Assembly: GCA_018715585.1 (NCBI GenBank)
Contig: DVLH01000155.1
Span: 1 to 10,039, forward strand
Direction: 5' to 3'
From: Candidatus Aphodomonas merdavium
GTDB lineage: Bacteria > Bacillota > Clostridia > Christensenellales > Aristaeellaceae
DNA: 10,039 bases
Position numbers and translations under genes: made by a program. Below the pieces are notes generated by a model. It saw only the letters and a program-made list of their open reading frames with translations, searched no databases and was not told the origin of the DNA. How positions within the stretch are numbered: position 1 is the stretch's first letter; every line of letters begins with the position of its first letter. Below, piece after piece: positions 1-6,123 of the stretch.

Positions 1-147
1 GTCATTGGCATCGGGGTTGGCAATTTGCTCAACGCCTTTGTTAGCCAGAAAACCAACAGCATCTGGCCGGGGCTGTTTACTGCGCTGCTGTGGGGGACGT
101 GGACGATCTCCGCAACGACGGCTGTAATTCAATATGTGTTCTGGTAG
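1..147 (+). CDS. C-terminal end of an integral membrane protein (partial)
   Basis: Frame 1 is open from the first base and ends at TAG 145-147, giving 48 residues of a protein that begins upstream of the window. The fragment is hydrophobic. It starts with a small-residue-rich stretch (VIGIGVGNLLNAF), passes a short polar turn (SQKTNS), and ends in a Trp-rich, membrane-like segment finishing QYVFW. This looks like the last one or two transmembrane helices of a transporter or other polytopic protein. I do not recognise the family from so short a piece. A strong hairpin terminator follows about 55 bases later, consistent with this being the end of a transcription unit. Confidence 0.6.
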   Translation, partial: VIGIGVGNLLNAFVSQKTNSIWPGLFTALLWGTWTISATTAVIQYVFW

Positions 148-202
148 GCGCAACGCTGCGCGGGTTTGTGCTTGAAAACAAGCCCCGCCGTTCGATTCCG
201 GG

Positions 203-235
203 AAAAAGGCTGCTTTCCAAAGAAAGCAGCCTTTT
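203..235 (+). terminator. Rho-independent terminator after the upstream membrane protein gene
   Basis: A perfect 10-bp stem (GGCTGCTTTC 208-217 with GAAAGCAGCC 222-231) closes a CAAA loop and is followed by TTTT 232-235. Five A residues (203-207) precede the stem, so it could also terminate transcription on the minus strand. It lies between the membrane protein stop codon (147) and the methyltransferase start (398). The rest of that 250-base gap has no promoter I would trust. Confidence 0.85.
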
Positions 236-397
236 CCTATGCCTTGCGCGGCAAGTCAAAAACCAGCGTTTCGTTTTGCCGTCTTTCCCGGCTGCCATGG
301 CCGCGCTGTTTATACCGCGAATGCGTGCAAAGCGCAGCACAACGTTGGCGCATCTTTGCTCGAAGCATCATAGAGTGGCTTGAGGGAGCGTGATGAA

Positions 398-1324
398 ATG
401 AACGGGATCGACAGGGATTTTTATGGCCTGTGCGAGGAAATCCAAAGCCTCAGCGAGCTGGAAACGTATTATAGAATCCGCAAATGTTTTGACCGTGTGC
501 CGCGCGAGACGCAAAAAAGCTGTATGGATTTTTTCAATCAATTCGGCTATTGGGGAAGGCTGGAGCCGGAAAAGGGCGTGTATGAGCAGATTGAGTGCAA
601 GGCAAAGGCGCTGCACGAGCATATAGGCGATTTTGCCTGGCTATATGGGCGGCTTCAGGATTACCGTTCCAAAAAGACGCTGTATGCCATCCTTAACAAC
701 TGGTATCGTTACGATTTTGCCTCCACGGCACAGACGCGGGAGTACCTCTTTGACGATTATTTTGATCTGGACATCGTTCGCTGTACGCCGCAAGAGGTGC
801 TCGTAGACCTGGGCGCTTACACGGGGGATACCGTGCTTTCGTATTTGAAAAACTACGGCGAGGATTGCTACCGGAAAATCTATTGCTATGAGATTACGCC
901 AAAGTCATTTGAAACGCTGCAAAGAAACCTTGCCAAATATGAGCGCGTGGAACTGCGGCGCAAAGGCGTCAGCGATGCGCAAGGGACAATGTTCCTGCGC
1001 CACAGCACGGCGGATGCATCGGCCAACGCGCTGGATGAAAGCGGCGGCGAGGCAGTGGAGGTAACGACGCTCGATGCGGATATCTGCGAGGCAGTGACGC
1101 TGATTAAAGCCGACATCGAGGGGGGCGAGCAAAAGGCGGTGCTGGGCGCGCGTAACCATATCGTCAGCGACCATCCCAAACTGCTGCTGTCTGTTTACCA
1201 TAACAACGAGGATCTGTGGAAAATCCCGCGGATGATCGATGCGCTTTGTAGCGAATATGCATTCCATCTGCGCTATCGAAGCTCGCCAATCTATCCGACA
1301 GAAATCACGCTCATTGCCGTATAA
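398..1324 (+). CDS. FkbM-family SAM-dependent methyltransferase
   Basis: This 308-residue protein has a C-terminal Rossmann-type methyltransferase domain of the FkbM family. The SAM-binding motif I is VDLGAYTGDT (D137-G143 core). The IKADIEGGE motif follows at about 237-244, then LLLSVYHNNEDLWKIP, the family's usual His-containing segment. The first ~125 residues are an N-terminal extension rich in charged and aromatic residues, with no recognised domain. FkbM enzymes typically O-methylate sugars or small molecules; the substrate here is unknown. I chose ATG 398 because GAGGGAG (382-388) sits 9 bases upstream; an in-frame TTG at 380 is less likely. The gene stands alone, with a terminator upstream and convergent rpsT downstream. 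No glycosyltransferase or surface-polysaccharide gene is adjacent in this window, although FkbM genes often lie near such genes. Confidence 0.88.
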   Translation: MNGIDRDFYGLCEEIQSLSELETYYRIRKCFDRVPRETQKSCMDFFNQFGYWGRLEPEKGVYEQIECKAKALHEHIGDFAWLYGRLQDYRSKKTLYAILNNWYRYDFASTAQTREYLFDDYFDLDIVRCTPQEVLVDLGAYTGDTVLSYLKNYGEDCYRKIYCYEITPKSFETLQRNLAKYERVELRRKGVSDAQGTMFLRHSTADASANALDESGGEAVEVTTLDADICEAVTLIKADIEGGEQKAVLGARNHIVSDHPKLLLSVYHNNEDLWKIPRMIDALCSEYAFHLRYRSSPIYPTEITLIAV

Positions 1325-1377
1325 ACGGTTATCCCGGGGAAGCGCCGCGTGTGCCGTAGGGCTTAGTTGCTTGAAAA

Positions 1378-1415
1378 CGCGGGGCGGTTTGCCACCGCCC
1401 CGCGCACGGGTTTTT
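1378..1415 (+). terminator. Hairpin downstream of the methyltransferase, probable terminator
   Basis: An 11-bp GC-rich perfect stem (1378-1388 with 1394-1404, loop TTGCC) is followed after CACGGG by TTTTT (1411-1415). The stem is strong, but the T tract starts 6 bases after it, which is further than in an ideal intrinsic terminator. A short alternative stem, CCCG 1399-1402 with CGGG 1407-1410, directly abuts the T tract. It is placed correctly to end the methyltransferase transcript before it runs into rpsT. Confidence 0.5.
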
Positions 1416-1422
1416 AAACGGC

Positions 1423-1456
1423 AAAAAAACGCCGCCAAAGGATCCTTTGGCGGCGT
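1423..1456 (-). terminator. Rho-independent terminator of rpsT
   Basis: A 28-base perfect palindrome at 1429-1456 (14-bp arms, centred on GGATCC) has a run of seven A residues at 1423-1429. Read on the minus strand, this is a hairpin followed directly by a T tract, a textbook intrinsic terminator about 65 bases past the rpsT stop codon. On the plus strand it lacks a T tract (it is followed by ATATGG), so it mainly serves rpsT. Confidence 0.88.
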
Positions 1457-1520
1457 ATATGGACTTTGAAGCGGCCAGCAGACTGCCCGAGCGCACACAA
1501 ATGCACCTGAAAAGTCTGTT

Positions 1521-1784
1521 TTAGTTGGCGGCCTTCGCGAGTCTCTTGGCAAGACGGGCCTTCTTGCGGCTGGCTGCGTTCTTGTGCAGCACGCCCTTTG
1601 CTACGGCTTTATCAAGAGCGCTGAAGGAAGCGTCCAGCAGGGCCTGAGCCTGCGCGGGCTCTCCGGCGACAGCGGCGTCGAACTTCTTAAGCGTAGTCTT
1701 CATGGAAGACTTGATCATGCGGTTGCGAAGGTTCTTTTTCTCGTTCACCTTCACACGCTTGATGGCGGACCGAATGTTAGGCAA
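1521..1784 (-). CDS. rpsT: 30S ribosomal protein S20
   Basis: The 87-residue product has the length and composition of bS20, a small basic protein that binds 16S rRNA in the 30S body. The diagnostic opening is (M)PNIRSAIKRVKVNEKKN, and the tail HKNAASRKKARLAKRLAKAAN is the classic Lys/Arg/Ala-rich helix. I place the start at TTG 1782-1784. On the minus strand AAGGAGGTGA precedes it by about five bases, and the family begins at this residue (Pro after the initiator). An upstream in-frame ATG would add ten unrelated residues and lies 5' of the ribosome binding site. The gene has its own promoter and terminator and is monocistronic. It is divergent from gpr, as in Bacillus subtilis. Confidence 0.97.
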   Translation of the reverse strand: MPNIRSAIKRVKVNEKKNLRNRMIKSSMKTTLKKFDAAVAGEPAQAQALLDASFSALDKAVAKGVLHKNAASRKKARLAKRLAKAAN

Positions 1785-1819
1785 ATCGTTCACCTCCTTG
1801 TCAGAGAATCGCACCGGTT

Positions 1820-1848
1820 ATATTATCACGGACGCCTGAAAAATGCAA
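1820..1848 (-). promoter_or_regulatory. Sigma-A promoter of rpsT
   Basis: On the minus strand, TTGCAT (1843-1848) and TAATAT (1820-1825) are separated by exactly 17 bases, close to the housekeeping consensus. An A-rich tract lies just upstream of the -35 (plus-strand T run at about 1852-1858) and could act as an UP element. Transcription would start near 1812, leaving a leader of about 28 bases carrying the strong ribosome binding site. Strong promoters are usual for ribosomal protein genes. Confidence 0.85.
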
Positions 1849-1927
1849 GACTTTTTTTAAGCTTGCGGATATAAAACCGAAAGAAAACACAGGATAAGGG
1901 AAAGCAAACGAGCAGGGAGGCGGCAAA

Positions 1928-2854
1928 ATGCGCAATTTTCGGTCTGACTTGGCGGTAGAAGCCCACGCGTTTTCAGGCGGGGCAGACGTACCGGGCGTGC
2001 GGGTGGAACAGCTCAAGCTGAGCGAATTGACGGAAACGGTTGTGGAAATTGTGGACGAGCGGGGCTCGGCAGCGCTTGGCAAGCCGTGCGGGCGCTATGT
2101 GACGCTAGAAGGAGCGCAGCTTGCCGCCGCAGAGCCGGAAATATCGCGCGTCGTGGTGGACCGCCTGGCGCATACGCTGTCGGGCATGCTGCCGGAACTG
2201 GGCGCCGTGCTGGTCATTGGCCTTGGCAACCGGCGCATCACGGCCGATTCGCTGGGGCCTCGCGTGGTAGATGGCGTGCTGGTGACGCGCCATATGCGCG
2301 AGAGCATGCCGCCGTCGCTCAAGGGCAGGTTGCGCAGCGTTAGTGCCGTGGCGCCCGGCGTGCTGGGCGTAACGGGCATTGAGACGGCGGAGATTGTCGG
2401 TGGCATCGTTGACCGCGTTAAGCCAGAGGCGGCCGTCGTCGTCGATGCGCTGGCCGCACGCGAGACAAGCAGGATCTGTACAACCTTGCAGGTGTCGGAT
2501 ACGGGTATCCAACCGGGGTCCGGCGTGTGCAACCATCGGCTGGGACTCAGCCAGGAGACGTTGGGCATCCCGGTGATCGCCGTAGGCGTGCCGATGGTGG
2601 TTTACGCCTCCACAATCGTGCGCGACGCGCTGGAGTTGCTCGTGGAGGACATGCCTTCCGACGGGGAAGACCATACAAGCGCGCTGGAGGAGATGGTCAA
2701 CCGCGTTGTGGCCCGGCGCCTAGGGGATCTGGTGGTGACGCCCCGGGAGGTGGATGAGCGCGTGCGCGCCATGGCGTCGTTGCTGTCCGAAGGCGTTAAC
2801 CGTGCGCTGCAAAGCCGCTTGAGCGCGGAGGAAATTCCGGCGCTAATGAATTGA
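1928..2854 (+). CDS. gpr: Spore germination protease GPR
   Basis: GPR degrades the small acid-soluble proteins (SASPs) that coat spore DNA, once germination starts. It is made as a zymogen in the forespore and self-processes. The 308-residue product is somewhat shorter than Bacillus GPR (about 370). It carries the processing region RSDLAVEA at residues 5-12; by analogy with the RTD/LAVEA cleavage in Bacillus megaterium, cleavage would follow D7. Two aspartates, D107 in ITADSLGP and D173 in VDALAAR, have the same 66-residue spacing as the catalytic pair D127/D193 of the B. megaterium enzyme. GLGNRR and VSDTGIQPGSGV are also family motifs. ATG 1928 follows AGGGAGG (1914-1920) with 7-base spacing. 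gpr is normally transcribed by sigma-F/sigma-G; a weak match (CGGATA 1866-1871, CAGGATA 1890-1896) is not convincing. spoIIP follows after 15 bases. Confidence 0.96.
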   Translation: MRNFRSDLAVEAHAFSGGADVPGVRVEQLKLSELTETVVEIVDERGSAALGKPCGRYVTLEGAQLAAAEPEISRVVVDRLAHTLSGMLPELGAVLVIGLGNRRITADSLGPRVVDGVLVTRHMRESMPPSLKGRLRSVSAVAPGVLGVTGIETAEIVGGIVDRVKPEAAVVVDALAARETSRICTTLQVSDTGIQPGSGVCNHRLGLSQETLGIPVIAVGVPMVVYASTIVRDALELLVEDMPSDGEDHTSALEEMVNRVVARRLGDLVVTPREVDERVRAMASLLSEGVNRALQSRLSAEEIPALMN

Positions 2855-2869
2855 CGGAGGGGGGTTCGC

Positions 2870-3724
2870 ATGAAAAAGTTGCTTCGCATCGCTTTGCCGC
2901 AGGCACTTGTGTTAGCGATGCTACTGGCGAGCGTGTTGCCTGTATGGCAGGAGGCCTCCGCTTCAGCGCTGCGCGTGACGGTGGATTTGACGCAGGATGA
3001 GGTGAAAGAGCCGCAGGACCGCCCGCCAGATGTGGAGGTTCAGATCATCCGCCGGGAGGCGGCGGACGACGGCGACGCGCCGCGCGTTTTGATTTACCAT
3101 TCCCACACGTGCGAGGCATACGAGCCGGATTTTGAAGGCCAATACAAGCAGACAGAGCGCTGGCGCACGGCTGACAACAATTATAATGTAGTGCGCCTGG
3201 GCGAGGAGCTGGCCGGGATCCTGCGCGAGCAATACGGCATGACGGTCGTACACGATGATACAAACTTTGAACTGCCATCGCTTGACAACGCCTATGCCCG
3301 CTCCCTGGAGGCGCTGGAAAACTATTTTGCTCGCGGCGAGACGTTTGATTTTTACATTGATCTGCACCGGGATGCTTACATCGAAGGGCTCTTCGCGCAA
3401 AATACCGTCGAAACTGCGCAGGGCGAGGCGGCACGGTTAATGGTGCTGGTGGGAACCGGAGAAGGCAGCTGGAATGGGCGGGATTTTGCCCAGAAGCCGG
3501 ACTGGGAGGAAAACCTTGCGCTGGCAGAGGCAATTACCGACGCTGTCAACGAGCTTTCCCCCGGCCTTTGCCGCTCGCCCTCCGTCAAAACAGGGCGATA
3601 CAACCAGCATGTTTCTACCGGTGCGCTGCTGGTAGAGGTGGGGAACAACCGCAACACGCTCTCCCAGGCGCTCGCCGCCATTCCTTCGTTGGCGCAAGCG
3701 CTTGCGCAGGCGGCCGGCGTCTAA
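2870..3724 (+). CDS. spoIIP: Stage II sporulation protein P (engulfment amidase/endopeptidase)
   Basis: SpoIIP is a membrane-anchored peptidoglycan amidase/endopeptidase. With SpoIID and SpoIIM (not in this window) it drives mother-cell engulfment of the forespore. The 284-residue protein has an N-terminal signal-anchor helix (about residues 4-26, after MKKLLRI), then a short charged linker. The catalytic domain shows LIYHSHTCEAY (H77, H79, E82), a conserved HDDTNFELP segment, DLHRDA (D164-A169) and the C-terminal VEVGNNRNTLSQAL (E256, N259, N260). Bacillus SpoIIP is longer (about 400 residues), mainly through its N-terminal linker. A strong GGAGGGGGG (2856-2863) precedes ATG 2870. The 15-base gap to gpr suggests cotranscription. 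No promoter is visible in the gap itself, though one could lie inside gpr. A weak imperfect A/T-rich inverted repeat follows at about 3744-3767 but is not a convincing terminator. Confidence 0.95.
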   Translation: MKKLLRIALPQALVLAMLLASVLPVWQEASASALRVTVDLTQDEVKEPQDRPPDVEVQIIRREAADDGDAPRVLIYHSHTCEAYEPDFEGQYKQTERWRTADNNYNVVRLGEELAGILREQYGMTVVHDDTNFELPSLDNAYARSLEALENYFARGETFDFYIDLHRDAYIEGLFAQNTVETAQGEAARLMVLVGTGEGSWNGRDFAQKPDWEENLALAEAITDAVNELSPGLCRSPSVKTGRYNQHVSTGALLVEVGNNRNTLSQALAAIPSLAQALAQAAGV

Positions 3725-3770
3725 CGCGCCGCGCAATTTTCCTTTTTTCGATTTGTATCGGAAAAAATTG

Positions 3771-3810
3771 GCCGTTCGCACGTGAAAAACACTTTACACG
3801 CGCGGACGGC
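3771..3810. promoter_or_regulatory. Inverted repeat overlapping the EF-G2 gene's -35 region (candidate operator)
   Basis: The left arm GCCGTTCGC-A-CGTG (3771-3784) mirrors the right arm CACG-C-GCGGACGGC (3797-3810). Twelve of 14 positions pair perfectly, one is a T-G, and one is an A-C mismatch. The centre is a 12-base A/T-rich spacer. The dyad covers the -35 hexamer (3793-3798) and most of the promoter spacer. It lies upstream of the expected transcription start (about 3828), so it is not part of the mRNA made from that promoter. This is where a repressor operator would sit. It might instead be an end structure for the gpr-spoIIP transcript, but no T tract follows it. Confidence 0.5.
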
Positions 3811-3821
3811 TATGCTATTAT
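3793..3821 (+). promoter_or_regulatory. Sigma-A extended -10 promoter of the EF-G2 gene
   Basis: TTTACA (3793-3798) and TATTAT (3816-3821) are 17 bases apart, and a TGC immediately precedes the -10, giving an extended -10 (TGnTATTAT). Transcription should start near 3828, leaving about 72 bases of leader before ATG 3900. This is a strong vegetative promoter in its own right, so the GTPase gene is not dependent on the sporulation genes upstream. Confidence 0.82.
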
Positions 3822-3899
3822 TTATCCTAGATTTTTTGCGCCGGTCAGTCCGCTGCATGTTTTGGCGGCGCGCTGCGCAAAGCGGGAGGAATACTAGAA

Positions 3900-5981
3900 A
3901 TGAAGCAATACCAGGCCGAAGATATCCGTAACATCGCCGTTGTGGGCCACGGGAGCGAGGGAAAAACCACGCTGGTAGAGGCCATGCTCTTTGCATCCGG
4001 AGCGATTGACCGCCCGGGCCGCGTGGAGGACGGCAACACCGTCACCGACTTTGATTCCGAGGAAACCCGCCGCGGCATCTCTATTTCCGCCGCCGTTGCG
4101 CCGGTCGAATGGAAGGGCAAAAAGCTCAACTTTGTGGACGTGCCGGGCTATTTCGACTTTATCGGCGAGATGATGGGCCCTATGCGCGTGTGCGAGGGCG
4201 CGGCGATTGTCGTCGGTTCCGTTTCCGGCGTCACCGTCGGCGCGGAAAAGGCCTGGGATTTTAGCAAGAAAAATGGCGTTTCCAAGTGCTTTATCATCAA
4301 CCAGATGGACCGCGAGCATGCGTCGTTCCAAAAGACGCTCGATCAGCTGCGCGACAAGTTTGGCACCGAGGTTGTGCCGATCCTGCTGCCCTTGGGTGAA
4401 GGGCTGAGCTTTAAGGGCGTCGTCAACGTGCTGGAGAAAAAGGCGTATGAAGCCTCCGGCAAGGCGTGCAAGGAAGTGCCGCTGCCCGCGGGCGAGGATG
4501 AGGCGATTGCCGCCGCGCGTGAGGAAATCATGGAAGCCGTCGCCGGTACGGACGAGGCGCTGATGGAAAAATACTTCGAGGAAGGCGAGCTCTCCGAGGA
4601 AGAAATCCTCAAGGGGCTGCGCATCGGTGTGACGGACGGGTCTATCGTTCCCGTTGCATGCTGCGCGGGCCTTGGCGGCGTCGGCGTGGCGCCGGTGCTC
4701 GATATTCTGGCCGCATACATGCCCTCTCCCGCCGGGCGCGAGACGGAAGGCGTCAACCCCAAGAGCGGCGATGTGGAAACGCGTATATGCGCGCAGGATC
4801 AGCCTTTCTCCGCGATGGTGTTTAAGACAATCGTGGACAAGTTCGTGGGCAAGATGAGCCTGTTTAAGGTTTGCTCGGGCGTGCTTACCAGCACCACGGC
4901 GCTTTACAACGCCAATGCCGACAAGCAGGAGAAAGCGGGCAACCTCTTTATGCTGCGCGGCAAAGAGCAGATCATGTGCGACAAGCTGGTGGCGGGTGAT
5001 ATCGGCGCGCTGGCCAAGCTGCAGTTTACCGGCACGGGCAACACGCTGTGCGACGCGGCCAAGCCCATCCGCTTTGACGATATCGAATTCCCGGCGCCGT
5101 CCATCTCGATGGCCGTGTACGCTAAGAAGACGGGCGAAGAAGACAAGATCTTCTCCGGCCTTGCCCGCCTTCAGGAAGAAGACCCGACAATCACCGTGGG
5201 CAAGGATGCTGGCACGGGCGAAACGCTGCTGTCCGGCCAGGGTGAAATGCACATCGAGGTCATCAGCAAGAAGCTGGCAGGCAAGTTCGGCGTGGAAGCG
5301 CAGCTGCAGGATCCCAAGATTGCCTACCGTGAAACGATCCGCAAGAGCGTGGACCAGGAAGGCCGTCACAAGAAACAGACCGGCGGCCATGGCCAGTTTG
5401 CAGACGTCAAGATCATCTTTGAACCCATCGGCGACAGCACGACGGAGTTCGAGTTTGTCGATAAGGTCGTGGGCGGCACCGTCCCGCGCAACTTCATCCC
5501 GTCGGTAGAAAAGGGCCTGCGCGAGAACCTGCCCCGCGGCGTCCTGGCCGGCTATCCCATGTTTGGCCTGCGCGCCACGCTGTATGACGGCGGCTACCAT
5601 CCGGTAGACTCCTCGGAAATGGCGTTTAAAACGGCTGCCCGCATCGCCTACAAGGAAGGCTGCAAAAAGGCCAACCCGGTGCTGCTCGAACCCATCATGC
5701 ATGTGGAAGTGACGATCCCCGACGAGTACATGGGCGACATCATTGGCGACATGAACCGCCGCCGCGGCCGCATCATGGGCATGGAGCCCGGCAACGGCCA
5801 GCAGCAGGTGGTAGCCGAAGTGCCGCAGGCGGAAATGTTCAAATACGCCACGGACCTGCGCTCCATGACGCAGGCGCGCGGTTCCTTCACGATGCGCTTT
5901 GAGCGCTACGAAGAGGTTCCCGCCAACATCGCCGAGAAGATCATCGCCAACGCCCAGAAGGACGAGGACGAGGACGAATAA
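3900..5981 (+). CDS. EF-G-type translational GTPase, variant (EF-G2/FusA2-like) class
   Basis: The 693-residue protein has the full elongation factor G layout: GTPase domain, beta-barrel domain II (about 300-390), domains III and V, and a domain IV with the tip motif QTGGHGQFADV. It is not canonical EF-G. The P-loop is GHGSEGKT (residues 16-23) instead of the usual AHIDAGKT. G3 is DVPGY (80-84), with Tyr where EF-G has the catalytic His. G4 is NQMD (133-136) instead of NKMD. Switch I ends RRGISI. These deviations in P-loop and G3 are known in the EF-G2 class, whose role is less clear than that of housekeeping EF-G. The C terminus is an acidic tail (KDEDEDE). ATG 3900 follows GGGAGGA (3884-3890) with 9-base spacing. 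Codons are strongly C-ending, unlike the flanking genes, suggesting high expression. It is not LepA, which lacks domain IV and has a different P-loop. Confidence 0.9.
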   Translation: MKQYQAEDIRNIAVVGHGSEGKTTLVEAMLFASGAIDRPGRVEDGNTVTDFDSEETRRGISISAAVAPVEWKGKKLNFVDVPGYFDFIGEMMGPMRVCEGAAIVVGSVSGVTVGAEKAWDFSKKNGVSKCFIINQMDREHASFQKTLDQLRDKFGTEVVPILLPLGEGLSFKGVVNVLEKKAYEASGKACKEVPLPAGEDEAIAAAREEIMEAVAGTDEALMEKYFEEGELSEEEILKGLRIGVTDGSIVPVACCAGLGGVGVAPVLDILAAYMPSPAGRETEGVNPKSGDVETRICAQDQPFSAMVFKTIVDKFVGKMSLFKVCSGVLTSTTALYNANADKQEKAGNLFMLRGKEQIMCDKLVAGDIGALAKLQFTGTGNTLCDAAKPIRFDDIEFPAPSISMAVYAKKTGEEDKIFSGLARLQEEDPTITVGKDAGTGETLLSGQGEMHIEVISKKLAGKFGVEAQLQDPKIAYRETIRKSVDQEGRHKKQTGGHGQFADVKIIFEPIGDSTTEFEFVDKVVGGTVPRNFIPSVEKGLRENLPRGVLAGYPMFGLRATLYDGGYHPVDSSEMAFKTAARIAYKEGCKKANPVLLEPIMHVEVTIPDEYMGDIIGDMNRRRGRIMGMEPGNGQQQVVAEVPQAEMFKYATDLRSMTQARGSFTMRFERYEEVPANIAEKIIANAQKDEDEDE

Positions 5982-6044
5982 CCAAACGGGGACGGCCGCC
6001 TGCAAGGCACCGCGCGGGATGCGTCCCGGTTATATTGCAAAATG

Positions 6045-6075
6045 CTGGCGCGAAGGGTGTTTCCCTTCGCGCCAG
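6045..6075 (+). other. Strong stem-loop between the EF-G2 and sugar kinase genes
   Basis: A perfect 13-bp stem (6045-6057 with 6063-6075) closes a 5-base TGTTT loop, 64 bases after the GTPase stop codon and 48 bases before the kinase start. No T tract follows (next bases ATTGGTAAAT), so it does not look like a complete intrinsic terminator. It may stabilise the 3' end of the GTPase mRNA, or partly uncouple the two genes if they are cotranscribed. I see no convincing promoter between it and the kinase. Confidence 0.7.
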
Positions 6076-6123
6076 ATTGGTAAATACGGCGCAGCGGCCG
6101 GCGCTTGCTTTGGGGAGGTTTGC

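Noticed and set aside
165..190. GCTTGAAAAC motif at 169-178 also present near 1368-1378, possibly a dispersed repeat
   Set aside because: Only about ten bases are shared and the flanks differ (one leads to CAAGCCCCGCC, the other into the GCGGGGCGG hairpin), so chance is likely.
1866..1896. Possible sigma-F/sigma-G promoter for gpr (CGGATA and CAGGATA, 18 bases apart)
   Set aside because: Only a partial match to forespore promoter consensus in both hexamers. The position is plausible but the sequence alone does not support a call.
3744..3767. A/T-rich inverted repeat after spoIIP as a terminator
   Set aside because: The stem is bulged and consists mostly of A-T pairs, with no T tract after it.
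3894..6005. Very long minus-strand open frame (703 codons) opposite the EF-G2 gene
   Set aside because: It is the mirror of a highly codon-biased gene. The product is His/Arg/Ala-rich without motifs, and the plus-strand protein is unmistakable.
5899..6123. Upstream in-frame extension of the sugar kinase into the EF-G2 gene
   Set aside because: The extension lies in a shadow frame and over the intergenic hairpin. A good ribosome binding site and the family N terminus both place the start at 6124.
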